Shown: positions 1-13,155 of the stretch, piece after piece | How positions within the stretch are numbered: position 1 is the first letter of the stretch | Layout: every line of letters starts with the position of its first letter | NCBI GenBank assembly: GCA_022376515.1 | Contig: WTXI01000015.1 | Location: 124,001-188,000 of the forward strand | DNA length: 64,000 nucleotides | Direction of reading: 5' to 3' | Origin: Lactifluus volemus | Taxonomy: Eukaryota; Basidiomycota; Agaricomycetes; Russulales; Russulaceae | Translations under genes and position numbers: made by a program | The notes under the pieces: generated by a model | Seen by the model: only the letters and a program-made list of their open reading frames with translations | What the model was told of the DNA's origin: nothing | Database searches by the model: none

Positions 1-2
1 AG

Positions 3-672
3 CGCAACGGACGTTCTGGATATGTCCTCAAGCCACTCGCCCTTCGATCTCAGGACAAGAGTTTGCTCAACAAACGGACCCAACATTACCTGGATATCAC
101 CGTATGTAACCCCTATATCTTTACCTCGTCTCCAAGCCCCTGATAAATATAAAAAACGTGTGGGCATCCAGGTGATCTCGGCTCAGCAACTCCCGCTGCC
201 AAAAGACGCGAATGGCCGCGAGGTCATCGATAAATCCGCGCGTAACCCTTACGTCGAGGTCACGGTGCATTTCCCCGATTGGGGTCTCTTCTCGTCGCCG
301 CCCGCGAGCACATCCGCCATCCAAGTATCCTATCGCACCAGCGCGGTCAAGAATAACGGGTTTAACCCGGTTTGGGAGGAAGCGCTCAGTCTGCCGTTCG
401 AAGTCATCGGCGATATGCGTGAGCTCGTCTTTGTGCGCTTCGTCGTGCGCGAGGACGGCGAGGATGAGAAGGAGGCGTTGGCCGTGCATTGCGTGTCGCT
501 TGCGTGCCTTCGCGAAGGTGCGTGTTGTTACATCTGGTGATTTTTTGAGCGTGGTGGATGCGACCTAGCTCTTTTAGGGTTTCGTCACTTGCCACTGTAT
601 GATGCGCATGTGTCGCAGTACCTCTTCTCGACGCTATTCGTGCGGATCGACCTTCGAGATGCTACGAGCTGA
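3..672 (+). CDS. phosphoinositide-specific phospholipase C, C-terminal part (5' end outside window)
   Basis: Three exons can be joined: 3-101, 172-517 and 578-672, with GT-AG introns of 70 and 60 nt and consistent phase. The first exon encodes the end of the catalytic Y region (GYVLKP, then a basic stretch ending LDIT). Exon 2 begins VISAQQLPLPKD and runs into a C2 domain with the pattern NPYVEV, FNPVWEE and LVFVRFVV, which is how fungal delta-type PLCs end. The last exon supplies the final C2 strands (HLPLYD, then LFVRIDLRDATS and a stop). By family knowledge the enzyme cleaves PIP2 at the membrane and the C2 domain gives calcium/lipid contact. The catalytic X box lies outside the window, so this is a partial gene. 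Confidence 0.88.
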
Positions 673-1372
673 TTCTCTCTTCGACCTATTCTTAAACCCC
701 GTCCTCAACCCGTTCGCGTCTCCTCCAACGCTCCCGACCTATTTGACTTATCAACAACAACACTCATTTAATGGAAATTTTATGTATAGAGCCAAGCGCG
801 CGCAGCATCGTATGTAGCACAATGTCATGCAAAAAAAAAATCAAGCAAGATCTGTACAGTTCATTGAAGTCTCTCGCATAGCACGATAGCAATAATTTTC
901 TTGCCGGTAGTACACGGCTTATATATCATTGAGTCACTTAAAAGCACTGATTGGTACTATGCAAAAATATAGCCATATTTTCTTACAACAGTTGTTGCTG
1001 GCATATCCTGTACTTATTTCTGCACAGCGTGATGCATTGGTAAGGAAAACCGAATTTGTAAAGAATTCATATTACAGCAAATTGCCTTTGATCAGAAAGT
1101 AACAAGTAGGTGGGTAATACATGCGAAAGGATGAAAAAAAAAGCCGATCAGTGGAACGGGGACGTGAAATAGAACTACAGCTTGTTTCGGTCTAAAAGGC
1201 CATCGCGATTAAGATGGAGGGGGCGTCTCGGGACCTGCATGTAGATTTGAGCACCAACATGCGGATACGACGAAAAAAAAAAACCTACCAAAGAGACCCT
1301 GACGCGGAGGAGGTGCCATGACAGCTTGTGAGGGAGCCGGACCCTTTACGACAGGGTGGACGTGGGGATTTG
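673..1372. other. intergenic, no gene seen
   Basis: AT-rich sequence with short A runs. It is the shared 3' side of the PLC gene and of the convergent gene at 1373-2161. I see no coding frame with family resemblance. Confidence 0.5.
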
Positions 1373-2161
1373 CTATGGAGTATGCAGGTCAGCGACGAGG
1401 GCCTGGTGGATCAAACGCATATACTCACGTCTCCATTGTGCCCAGGAGGGCAATTCAGGGCGAGGGGCCTCGATGGCGGGTGGGGGAGGGGGTGGAGGTG
1501 GAGTAGCCGCAGCCGCAGCCTTGCCTCTCCGCCGACCTTGACCCGGTTCAGGGCGTTTAACAACCGTACGCCAAGCGGGGCGGGCGGGGGCCTCTGGCAT
1601 CGGGGGCTCGTCAAGTGGAGGAGGGGGAGGCCCCGGAGGCGGCGGTGGCATCAGCTCGTCGGGGAGGTACTACAAGGCAAGGTATGCATGGTTAGCATGG
1701 GGAGCCAACGATATTGGAGATCAGGATAGATCACCTTAGGACGCCAGTCGGGCGAGTATTCGCCCCCTGCACTATGCTTCGCTTTGACAGCCATCAGCTC
1801 GGCGATCTCGCTGCGGACGGGTAAGGGTGAGGTATGGTTAAAGGGTGTTGAATATAGTGAAAATTTGATTGGGGACGTACTGTTGTAACGCACGCCGTTC
1901 ATCTCGTAACTTTCCGACTTCCTGGAGGAGGATGCGAACTTCGCTTGCGAGTGCTTTACTAAAATCATTCAAATACCTATACAGAAATGGGTTCGGTCAG
2001 AGAGGTAGATGCGGATTGAGAGGGCAGACGTACTTGGGAGTTGTGGTAGGAGAGAAAGGGCCAGTTGGTGGTTTTTGTGAGGCCATTTGAGAGGAGGAAC
2101 AATAAGATTTGGTGGTGCGGGAGGAAGGTGTGGTGGTTGAGATCAAAGGTGCGGCAGCCAT
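1373..2161 (-). CDS. hypothetical coiled-coil / polyproline protein, 198 aa
   Basis: Minus-strand model of four exons: 2161-2034, 1976-1881, 1810-1735 and 1669-1373, 597 nt in total. All phases agree across the three introns; the third uses a weaker GTGATC donor. After an N-terminal Ser/Thr/Pro segment, residues of about 45-75 form a charged helix (FSKALASEVRILLQEVGKLR, then RDERRALQHEIAELMAVKAK) that looks like a coiled coil. The second half has two proline runs around an Ala/Arg-rich linker, then a helical tail ending at a TAG. I do not recognise the family. Frame continuity through three introns and the amphipathic helix support a real gene. It could be a scaffold or a small ribosome/mitochondrial partner, but nothing in the sequence shows this. 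Confidence 0.6.
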
Positions 2162-5100
2162 GCCCAGTGTTGTCACGGCTAGGAGGGCCTCGCAGCTTGA
2201 GCGTTTTTACCGTAAAAGGATATATTGAGTGACGAAAATATCCTTTTAAGGCAACTTCTTCGTGCTAGATCGTCTAAAGCGTGACAATACTTGGCCGGGC
2301 CTTGCCGGGCCTTGGCCGGAGATCGTCCTTTCCTGGCTGGTGGTGTGGATATTCGGCCTCCCTGTGCTTTACGGCCGGAGACAGGTAGAGTTGGCACACT
2401 CATTGCAGGAGTAGTGTAGTATGATAGTAGCTTCCACCGATGTTTTCGAGCAAACGGCTCGCAGAGAGAGTAGCTGAGAGGTGTGGTACCAAGGTTTTCA
2501 GGCTGTTCAGTCTTTTGCGGGTCACTGTTGTGCCAGTTAATTAAATGTAGATCTCCCTCGTCGCCTTTTAATCATCTTCAACGGTGCCAACTTGGCACGG
2601 CCAGGGTATAGTCAGGCACTGCGGATGGCACCAATCTTGGTCACGTGTCACCTGCAAAAATGCCATGCCAGGGACGGTGCCAGCGACCCCTTCCATTCTC
2701 GTGCACATTGGCACCGACCGAGTCCCCGACTCAGATAGATCCGCACAAAAGTTTACTGGCCGCCACCTATCAGCTACCGTTTCATGATAGTATGAGCTGT
2801 GATGGATTTTTTTTTGTCCATGGACTCGGAGTTGCATCCAACCGCGCGCTATGACCGTACACCCTTGCGTACACCCAGAAACTCTCGTACCCCTACAGAG
2901 ACCCAGATATTTTCAAATCTTTCGGTCATGGCGACTTGGCATTGACCACAGATATTGTGTGACCACGTCCTGAACTTCCAGAACAGAGAGATTTGGGTAT
3001 CAATTTTCTGGGATGTTTTGGAGCCACGTTGTCGGTCGGACATCGTCGAACACGCTCCGCAGACGGGCGACACTTCCACCGCAGGAATCGAACGCCACGA
3101 GTAATCAGATACCTTAGCTCTGAAGATTGGTACATGTTTGTTTTCAGACCAATCAGTTTGCAATGGCACTGGGAACGCAGTAGCCTGGCCACCTGCACAT
3201 AGTGGCGTAGTTCTTTGGCGTGTCACCTGTCCACTTTCAGGTTCTACTGAGTCCAGGGTAAGGACAAACCCCCTGAGTATATTTCAAACTAGCTATGAAG
3301 CAAACAAAGGCGCAAATGCGCACAACAAGGCAGCTGCGTGTCCTGCATGCGCTTTTGCACGTGTGTCAGGAATGTTCCGGGGAAGAGGCCGGCGACATCT
3401 CAGACTGGCCCCTCAGGCTGGCCCATGTTCCAGCTTCTTTTATCCTCGTCTCCACTTGTTTTGACAGCTGGATCACAGCAGAGGTTCTCACAGAGACCCG
3501 TGTTTCCAGTCAACACTTACTAGACAACTCCCAGACCTGAAAATTTTAACCACATGAAACTGGGCTGCACTTTTCCGTTCACAGCTGAGCTGACACTTCC
3601 TGCCTTCTTCCCATTTTACGACTTTTGCTCCTCTCGGATATCAGTATCCGTTCCTTTGTTTCCTCTTGTATGCTTAGCCACTCAAAAAGGTCCTGTATGC
3701 GTTCTTCATCATCCACGTTGCCCTCATGAAGTATGAATCGTAGGGCAATCTGTATCAACGATGCCCAACTTGATGAGATCTACTACTGTAGACACTCTAT
3801 GACATCCCTTCCTTTTCTACTTTGCTTCTACCCCGGTCTTCTCATTGGATTTATGCCAAAGTTGGTTGCGACTTGCGTGGCTGGCTTATCGCCTGTAGGG
3901 TCATCCGCGCTGTTTTGCCGCGCGTCGGACCACTGTCAATGTCTTGTCAAGATCTCCTATTCTAAGGGTGACACCTCGTTGATCGGAAACGCACCAAACT
4001 TCGTGCAGTAGCTTCTCTTCGCTGCTCTATTCGCCACCCTCAAGCAGAGTGTCGTTTAATATACTATCAAAATTCGCTCCCAGGCTTGCTTTAGATTAAG
4101 GGGTTGGCTCGTTAGACCCCTTTAGCAGCACGCCCCAAGACCGACAAGCACAACCCTGAAAGCTCTCAAGTAGTCGTTGAATTTAGCAATCGTCTTCGCA
4201 CTTTTATGGGGAGTGGAAATTTTGACTGCGAGCCAGTGTCCCACGCGTGTTTCGCTGTCGATGGCATTCAATACGACCTCTGGGACTCCACGGACGAGGA
4301 CATACAGGAAGGCAATCTCTGGACGTGATCTCGACGTCCGCGGTGCACACGTTATTGTCTTTCTTGTCTTAACAATGCATCCATTTCTTCGCTCACAGCT
4401 GGACTGTTTTTCAGAACTCGCATAGGCGTGTGCTCTTGTTTACACATGCAATATTCGAGTCGTTCTCGACAGAATCCCGCCTGAACTTTAGGAAAGGTGT
4501 AGTATCTGACAGTCGGGATGCCGCGCGCTGCTTTAGTATTCTTAGTCCACAAGTATGCACAGCAACAACGACGGCAGCAACAAAATACCCAGTGTTGGTT
4601 CCGTTTCTACTATTGGATCTTGATGGTGCGGTAGAGTCATTAAATACGTGTGATTACAAGTTGACTAGTGTGTATCTAAGCCTGACATTTCATAAATCAG
4701 CTTTTCCCGACATATGTGGCTTTTAGACAATTTTACACGTTCGAGACAGTTGACAAACCTCCGGTACTTGGACGGCTCTGACTGGTACCAACTCGGGTTT
4801 TAGGGCCTCATCAACGTTGATGGCCCTTGCCTGGCGCTAAGTGACTCATTGATTGCGGATTCAGATGTGGTGCCAATGGGCGACAATTAAGACACACATT
4901 CCCGTGAGCCGTTGTATTGGCGCATCCAGGGCAGAGTGCAGTGGTACGTGATACTGTAGCGCTTGCAAGCCGCCCATGGAGTAGGCACGATACGTACATT
5001 TCACACGAGTCACCCATTTGAGAATCAAATCCAACTGCGCGGCAGCCAATAAGTTACCGTTTCGTAGCCGTACGGTATTAATCGATCCTTTTGGCACCCA

Positions 5101-7863
5101 TAGAATGAGAAAATATAGGCGTCGTGCATTTCTGCTCCTCGGATTCTCAAGTCTCCCTTCTCAAGCCGTGGTATTCCCGTGCATGCCGTAATCAATTCAT
5201 ATCGTGACCTTTCTTGTCTCCACGAGTTCTCTTCGCTTTTTTATTTTTCATTCGAACGTCACCTTCGCCATGCTTTCGTCTCTGTAACTGCGCAATTCCA
5301 TAAATATATCGAGCAGATTGTGCACGCCAGTCCCATGAATCTGTCCTCCGATCAAGAGTGCCCAGACGACAGATGTTAGTGGTGTGCTAGTACTATCCAC
5401 TGCATGGAACCCCAATGTAGCATGGTGGTATGTATTCGAACCATGTTTTCAGTGTACTGCGTTCTAATAGTTTAACTACACAGACTTTGCAGATGATTTC
5501 ACACAATGCCTCACTCATTAACGTCAGAGAAAGCTGACTAGAATACGGCCGCGCCCGATCCGGGACTCGGGCTCCGAGTCTAAGTGGCCAATCCCTGGGG
5601 AACATCGTTAAGCGACAGGTGCCAATGCACTGTCTCCCAAGTTTCGAATCACTCGCCCTTCCATGTGCCAACCAGCATCCTTGGACTCTCAGGCGTTTTA
5701 AACATATCATACATTTCACAAGGCTGTACGTGTTGCATGCACCGACGTCTTTGCGCTACTACCAGCGACATGCCTTTCTAACCGACGCGCATGAATCGGG
5801 CTACACCTCGTCGGTACTCACTTCGAATTGTGACCTCTCCTTTGTACCCATGAAGGGGACATCGCAGCGTAGAACGTGGCGAGATTCTACCCGCGGATGA
5901 GGCGCTTGCGCCAGTCGGATCAAATTTATTACTGCTTCATGTCAGGGTGTGGCGCGAAGTCCCAGAACGCGTTACCTGAGTACTTCCGTGTCGCGCGGTC
6001 ATAACACCGCGCTGACTCCGTAGCCTGATTCGTGGGTTGCTGAATCCCGAGGACCTGCCCATGGCAGAAGTCCACGCGCGACCATACGCGTTCGCGTTGA
6101 AACTCTCCCATCTCAGCTCCCTTCTGCCGCTGGTTTCCAATCCGGGAAAGCCCGGTCTCAGGCTCTCGTACAATGCGGCCCCGATACACGGACTCATCGT
6201 TAATTGAGGCAGCACCCGATAGTCGGTGATTATCTTGGACCACAAAATAGGCAGTGTCACCACACGGGAAAAAGCAAAAAGCCCCTCGACATGGCTTATC
6301 TACCCTCTTCGTTCTAATGAGAGTCACAAGAGATGATCTCATCGCCTATCGCGGTACTCCGGAATTGTACGGCGCGAATGGTGGCGATTTCTCACCTCCC
6401 CATGGTACGAACTCATCAATTCGTACGACCAATGCTGGTAGCTAAGTGTCGAGGTCGAATGAAGATACGTAGCGTGTCGCTGACTGGCTAGCCCTATTCT
6501 GACACCCTGACGCTGGACGAAAGTGATAGGATAAAAAATAAGCGAGGCGGTGATATTTTTTGCGGTGTAGTGATCATTTATTGTCGTTGATGCAGTTATT
6601 GCGATGCTAGCGAAATTTTCAAGAACTCCCTCGCAGACCGCATCCCTCCATGGAATCTGTACGTAGTACAAGAACCTCCCACCCATCGGCAACATTCCTG
6701 TCCTACAGGCGATTCGTATCTCAAACCCAGTCCTTGTTATCACATCCATCATACTAGTGATGTGGTATTCTATATTTACAGTAATTCTGATATCGGCCCT
6801 GTATTTATTAATAATGAAGCAAGCAGCCTGAGCAGCCTAGCGTTCAGCACGTTCAGCGCTCGTCATGCAAGAATGCGCCAGACATCTCCTCTGTGGGCCA
6901 CCCAGCGTTTCATATAAGTCTTCCCTTTCTCTTCATCCGTACTAACTTGCCCCCCACATTGATATCCCACTTTCTGCGGCAGCTACTTTCCCTGGAATCA
7001 TGAATTGTTTCGGTCGCACGCACCCTATCTGACTTGATGAACGGCGTCACGGAGGCTAGGTATCGGTTGACGAGGACATCCTTAAGGACAGTGGGACATG
7101 ACGAGGGCTAATAGCTTTCGGAAAGATTTACTCATAATAGCAATTGGCAGCAGCGTTAGTATCACCCCAATTCGGCTCGGAAACCTTTCAGAGCCCGAAT
7201 AAATCGAATTCGAGCCGAGGCGAAGTGGTTTTTCCAGCCAGCTCGGTGCGAGTAAGTTTATCGAAAGAAATCAGACAAGGTTCAATTGGGCTGCTCAGGA
7301 AGGTGCTGGGACGTATTTTGGTGTCGGAACGATGCGTTATTGTCGCGAATCAACTCGCCAACCGATGTCGCCAGCGTTACCCTTGTACTTCCAGAAATGT
7401 GATATTGTAAGGCGAGCTTGGTGGCATAGCGACCACCTTGTACCTTAACCACACACGCCGTTTCCGTGAGGAATCAGAAAAGTGTCAGATAAACGTAACT
7501 CATGCATCACTGGCAGCAAGGCTCCGGCATCGAGTTAAAACTAGGCGAACCAATGGCCAATTGTTGTGCTGGCACAGGCTCAATGGGGATACCGGAATTG
7601 GACCTCAAGCTGCAAGACAGTCCCGCTGTGCGCTTACTGGTCGATTGTAATTGCGATGCTTCCACAATGTATATATTGCGCTTGATCCTCCCAACCGAAT
7701 ATCTCTTTTACCACACTAGAGGCGGTGTCCTTCCTTTCTCGAGCAGGACTCGGGTTTGGCCCCCTCACTTTACTCTCGGCGGCGACGACTGGTCGTCCTC
7801 TTTTATCTTGTGCCAGTGACCCTGAGCAATCGCGGCTTCAAAGCTTCAACACACGACACCTGA
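2162..7863. other. gene-poor stretch of about 5.7 kb
   Basis: Only short overlapping open frames occur on both strands and none resembles a known family. A local GGCCGGGCCTTG-type repeat is visible near 2290-2325. A minus-strand frame near 4870-4950 has a CPGC...CLNC cysteine pattern but no further support. Composition is mixed and no terminal repeats or transposase motifs were recognised. This may be decayed mobile DNA, which is an inference. Confidence 0.4.
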
Positions 7864-9494
7864 ATGGCGCATTCCAACGCAACAACCACGCTGATCAATC
7901 GTCTGCCCTCTACCCCGTACTCAGGGCTCGAGAGTGGTTTCATATCCGTGAGTTGCGCAAAGTTTTGTCTTGTCTGCACATGCACCGTTGACGAATCTCG
8001 TATCTGCCCTTTTGACAGGCAATTGTCGCAGCAGCCTTTCTATCAGCGATCTCGGTGGTCTTCCTTCTTCTTGTGCGCAGGCTGTTTTTTCTTCCGTACA
8101 AGTACTGATATCTCACCAGTTTAATGTCTTCCGTCCCTCCCGTCTTGGAGACCAAACCAACATCCCTATCATTTTCGCCTCGTTACTTACGTCGAATCTC
8201 TTGCAATCTATCGGTACCCTGGTGGATCTTCGGTGGGTGCTGGGCGGTGGGGTCTTTTCCGGATCACTATGCAGTTTTCAAGGTTCGTTTTCTGATATCG
8301 TAGACGCATACCTCATGATTCTCATCACCGTTTTTATCAAATAGGCGGCATAAAACAAGCTGGTAACGTCGGCACAGCTGTCTGGTGAGAGACATCCCTG
8401 ATACAATGTGGCCGCGAGTTCAATTGCTTTACAGGTCCTTTTCACTTGCCCTGCACTCCTTCAATCTCCTATTCCTGCGATCACGTATATCAAGACGTAG
8501 CAAGTGGCTCACACTCGCCTTGGGATGGTTCTTCGTCGTCTTCGTCGTCAGTATCGGCCCTCTGGCAATTCAGAAGAAGTCCGACGGACCCTACTTTGGC
8601 CCTTCCGGATTCTGGTACGCCCTCATATCACCCATGTCGATGCCCCCCACCTAATTTGCGTGCAAGGTGCTGGATAACAGTGCAATACCCTACTTCACAG
8701 CTTTGTCTGGAATACATATTGGAGTGGATGTCCGCTTTCTTTAGCTTCTTACTCTACATGACCGTTCTTCTTCGCGTACGCGGAAACCTCATCCAGAAAA
8801 CCAACGGAAAGTGGTCTCTACGATGGGTCTCACGAAGTGAAAGCTGGCAACTTGCCTTTGCAAGGGACTATCTTGACTCGTGCACCGTCAAGATGGCTGC
8901 AATTATCGTGTGGTAAGCTTCGATACACTCACCCATATGGATGCTGTCTGATGCGATCCCGTTATTTTCAGGTACCCCGTAAGTGTTACGTCCCTAGAAG
9001 CGAGACCTGCCTCTTTACTATGTTAGGTGACATATACGGCGCTCATTGTTCCGATTTCGATCGCACGCTTTGCAAGCTATGCCGGTGCCCCCATCCCTAA
9101 CAGTGTCACTTTTTTGGCTGACATTGTATTTGCGCTCGAAGGTCGGCTTGCTTCTGATAACGAAGTAATTGCGTTTACCTCACCCGTAGTCTGACGACCG
9201 TTCATTTCAGGTTTTGCTAATCTATTGCTCTTCTTTGGCACACGCCGCTTCATACCCGATTTAACCACCATCCCGGACCTTTCAACACCTCGATCGCGCT
9301 TAGACAAGAATTCACCCGAAATGACCGGTATCTCTCCCTTCGTACTCATGCCCAGTCATGAGCAAGCGGTCGACCCGGCTGTATCCGATACGACTGTGTC
9401 CGTCTCCCAGGAGAAAACAGAGGCTCGTCCCACGAGGATGGATTCAGTTTCGAGCGTCGCGTCTCACGAGAGCACCCGGCCACTCCTCGTGTGA
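7864..9494 (+). CDS. Git3/GPR1-like seven-transmembrane receptor, 390 aa
   Basis: Nine exons splice cleanly: 7864-7947, 8019-8072, 8120-8282, 8345-8384, 8435-8614, 8667-8912, 8972-8978, 9027-9141 and 9211-9494. The total is 1173 nt with every phase consistent. Hydrophobic segments follow the order expected of a GPCR: AIVAAAFLSAISVVFLLL, the IPIIFASLLTSNLLQS segment, the CSFQGGIKQAGNVGTAVWS region with a conserved Cys, WLTLALGWFFVVFVVSIG, then LEYILEWMSAFFSFLLYMTV, MAAIIVWYPVTYTALIVPI and an NSVTFLADIVFALEGFANLL segment. The tail after about residue 310 is cytoplasmic-type, Ser/Thr-rich. Family knowledge places such receptors in glucose or cAMP-type signalling through a G-alpha. The ligand cannot be read from sequence. 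The 7-nt exon 7 is required: without it the frame stops. Confidence 0.85.
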
Positions 9495-9825
9495 CCCCAC
9501 TGGTCGGCACTTGCGAGCTCTCATGTAAGGGCGCAATAGATTATGTCACTAGCTCGCTTCCGTAGGTTGCTTTGAATGTGCGTTTAAGGTTGGATCTCGG
9601 AAATGGCACCTTTCAAGATTATGTATGGCACAAGGGAACCTGACGTTCTCACTCGGTATCATCGAAGGGGAGTTTATGCGCGTTGAGATGTAGGCACGGT
9701 ACAAGTACAGTGCACAGGGGTATAAAGACGTTGTTTGGTTTTACAATTGTAAAAAGAAAAAAAATGTGTACAGATGTGATGTTTGACAAGTTCCGAACCG
9801 TGATTACGGAGGCTAGTGTTCCAGG
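9495..9825. other. convergent 3' intergenic region
   Basis: It separates the receptor gene from the F-box gene, which ends at 9826 on the other strand. No coding signal was seen. Confidence 0.5.
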
Positions 9826-11251
9826 TCACCAAACTCCGACTTGCACCCACGTATCTTTCATCTCCATACTGGTGACAGCCTCGTCGACTACGGTTAGATC
9901 ATCCCAATCTTGCTGTTCGTCCACCTGTTGCACCACGTTGTTGTCAATGATGGAAATAGGAGTACCAGCTGAAGTAAAGGCATCCTCTAAGCGAGAGAGC
10001 GCTTCTCGGGCGTTTTGATCCAATGACGTGACGGGGACGCCATCCGAAGAGAGCGGAGGGACAACCAAGATGTCACTCTCTAGCGCCGGGACAACGCGCA
10101 AATTGAGGTTGTATGGACCACCGTTGACGTGTTCGACGCACTCGGAAAGCTCTTCGCAAACGTCTTCAAGGTCGACCGTGAGGCACTCTACGTGAATATG
10201 ACGTAAAGAAGGGCTGGCCGCTGCCAACACGCGCAAAGTGGATGGTAAGAGAGAGGGCGAAAATAGTGGGGTGAGGCGGACGCGTTCCAGAACGGGGAGG
10301 GACAAGGGTTCGAAAGGAGTGAGGTTGATACCGGAACCTAGCACGACGCTGCGTAAATGGGATCCGAGATGGTGGATCAGTTGAGTACACCATCTCGCAT
10401 TCTCGGCCGGCGAGGCGCTCTCAAACGCGCCAAACTCGAGCGAGTCGAGTTGGCATCGAATATGGGTGAGATCGGCAGAGGATGAGAAAAGAGGAAGAAG
10501 ATGACCGAGATGGGTGTTATGGATACCAAGATGACGCAAAGTAGGGATGGACAACAAGTTGGAAAGAATAGGAGGAGGGGCCGATTTGGGAATACGAGGC
10601 GCCGCAAAAGTGCGAATACGAGAAATGGAGAGAGATTCAAGATTAGGTACAGCGAGGGCAATGTCCACAACGGTCCGTTCACTCCTAATATTATTTTTTT
10701 AGGTATGGAAGCACGATGACGCACAAATTTGACTCACAATGAGCTATAGATCGCCCCTGGGCAAGGTTCGATGGAGAGATCGGTTAGTTGATCAAGCGCA
10801 GAGAAGGTCAAGTTGGCCAATGGGGAGAGTTCAGTAGACAGACGAAGAGAGAGGGTCTTTAGACGGGGAGTAAGGGAAAGTATATGATCGAGGGCATCTG
10901 AGCACGTTGATTCTGTGGGGTTGCATGTGGTAGAAGAGCCGGCCGTGTTGATGTCGAGTGAGCGAATGTGAGACACATGGACATCTGGCACGTGATCTAG
11001 GAATCGTTGGAGCATCGCAAATGATGACAGTGTGACGGACTGGAATGCTATCTATCAGCCATGATGGAGGGGAGGGGGGGGGGGGAGAAACATACCTTGT
11101 ATATGGCTGGCAAGGATAGGCCATGGTTGTACCGTGAAACCAGGGAGAGCGACTGAAGGGTCTCAAAGTCGAGGAGCTGAATGATGTTTAACTGTATCTC
11201 CACTGGGAGAGTCAGCCAGTGGGACGGGGGTGACATCAATATAGAGGACAT
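9826..11251 (-). CDS. F-box protein with leucine-rich C-terminal region, 442 aa
   Basis: Minus-strand exons 11251-11096, 11051-10738 and 10684-9826 join in frame (156, 314 and 859 nt). The N-terminus carries an F-box, roughly residues 12-45, with the core WLTLPVEIQLNIIQLLDFE followed by TLQSLSLVSRYNHGL. The rest has repeated leucine-spaced segments (LKTLSLRLS, LTDLSIEP, LESLSISRI, LRHLGIHNTHLG) of the degenerate LRR type common in basidiomycete F-box families. By family knowledge the F-box binds Skp1 in an SCF ligase and the C-terminal part chooses substrates. The substrate is unknown. The first intron contains a G run (C run on the coding strand) near 11071-11085. Confidence 0.82.
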
Positions 11252-13155
11252 TGGAGGGGAATGTCGTTGGGGAAGCGGGACAAGGAAGACTTATTTATAT
11301 ACGGTTGATATATGAAGGAGGGGAAGAACCGACTGGTGACCGACCGACTAACACGGGACACAGGGCGGCAGCTGCTATGTGTGTGGGCCTTCCGAAGTTC
11401 CATAGAAAGGTGCCTTTTCTGAAGATGAGATGAGATCCTTGAGATGCCGACTGATGTGTCCCTTTTGATTCAGTACTCAACTCAGTCAGCGTCCTCGTCT
11501 ATCGGTTTCTCATCTCGAACCCTTTAAGCGCACACGAGTTATGCTTCCGGATCATCTTTTCGCTCAACCCGCTATGATCACGAAGGACGCCGCATCACTA
11601 AATTCGATGGGCGGCCGGCTCCTATCAAGCCCAAATTTTTTTACGCAGAAATGATCATCTCTGCCTCCCCTCTTCAACGACCTCCACCCTGACACACTTG
11701 TACCTCATGAGACGCATCGAAAGGCAAAACCCCTGATGAACATGAGAGTTTTTTTTTTTCGGCTAATTCAAGTTAATATGGATTCGATCTACCCGTCGCA
11801 CAGACGTGTCCCGTTCTTGTCGGGTTGTCGCCACAACGTACCGCACGTCGACTCGGGTTCAGCCGTTTTACGCTCCTTGGGCACCGCCTCGTAGTTACCT
11901 GTCACTTGTATGATAACCAGCTAATCGGTGGGCCAACCTCATGGTCCTCATAATACTATACCGAGGGCATACAAAGTAACCCTGGACTGTAAGCCGCCCG
12001 ATAGTTCTGGAGGTCCCCGTTCCTGTTTCAATCCCTCTATTTTCCCTTTACAAATATTTGACGGCCCTGTTTTCTTCGTTTCACTTCTCAGCTGACTGGC
12101 CCACCCAGGTGCCTTGACCCATCGGCGATGTGACAGCGTCGCGCATCAAGGCATCATACTTTATGTGACTTTGTTTTTCTGTTTTTTTCTCATGTTTCCG
12201 TAACATCCCCGCATCAGCAACACCCATGTCCCCGGGAATAGGTTTCCGCGCCGACTGCAATTCTGGTACCACCTTGCCTCAACGCCACCCCCATGCGTCG
12301 TGAATCGTTTGCTCACCCACAGAGAAATGCTTAATATGACAAATCGATTGTTTAATTATGCCAGGGCGATCATGCTTGCACTGTACTATGCTCCAGTTGC
12401 GTTAATATGGCTCCGAAACGAAGCAGGTGGAGATCTCCGTTCTCGTCGGAATACCCTCCTGAATGCAACACGTGCTAGCAACAAATACACTTTTTTAACG
12501 CGCGTTCCTGTTCCCCATTTTATTAATAAAAGTCTAAAAAATGTACAATCTATCTACTGCTATAGATTGCACATTTTTCTAGTTTTGGACCTTTTCACGT
12601 CTCTTGTTGCTAATCACCGCTTATGCGGCATGGCGAAGACTCCTTTGCTTGCCAGCCAGTAAGTCTGCAGAGCATGTGGAATATCATTATGTATGCCACA
12701 ACTTGCACTCACTGAAGTCACAGGTGGCATGAATGCCAGACATATGGTCGTTGGGGCTATAAACAAAGCAATCATCCGTGGTTCCACGTGTTCCGCTTGA
12801 TTTTGCCGTTGCCATTTTAGTACAGTGCACGTGAAACCCCAACGAACCGCGCTCACGTGACCATTTTACCCCAAGGAACTGGAGGGCGGACTCCGGATCT
12901 TGCATAATTGCATGGCCTGCATGTGGTAACAGGCGGGAACCACAGCGTTTTAAGACAAAATAAGGAACGAAGGAAGGAATTGAGAGTATACGGTGAGCGC
13001 AGCAGACATCGACACGTTAAATGGCGTGTCCGCCGTGAGCCGAAATTGCCCCAACGATTAGATTATAGACGAGTACATAAGCGCGCAGTGGGTGGCCAAA
13101 GCTGTTTAACGCCGTTTCTCTTTCTTCGTTTTTTTTTCGGTTCCACCATTCCATC
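11252..13155. other. intergenic, no confident gene
   Basis: Short open frames only. The 12300-12662 plus-strand frame reads hydrophobic but matches no family I recognise. The region holds an AT-rich hairpin at 12537-12578, listed separately, and the promoter side of the desaturase gene with a pyrimidine-rich leader just before 13156. Confidence 0.4.
12537..12578. repeat. AT-rich inverted repeat, 17-bp arms
   Basis: Left arm 12537-12553 and right arm 12562-12578 are reverse complements with one mismatch (AAAAATGTACAATCTAT against the right arm), with an 8-nt loop. It sits between genes and no ORF crosses it with support. It could be a hairpin terminator-like element or a remnant of a small palindromic transposon. 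Confidence 0.7.

Noticed and set aside
4787..4824. Short phrase AACTCGG.TTTAGGGCCTCA shared with 18910-18933
   Set aside because: About 20 bases match but the flanks do not, so it is not evidence of a dispersed repeat on its own.
4800..5100. Minus-strand CPGC...CLNC pattern suggesting a zinc ribbon
   Set aside because: Only four cysteines in a short frame, no flanking domain and no splice continuation.
5929..6752. Two minus-strand 137-codon frames that overlap by ATGA, like coupled bacterial genes
   Set aside because: Equal length appears accidental. Neither matches a family, and such coupling is not expected in a fungal nuclear genome.
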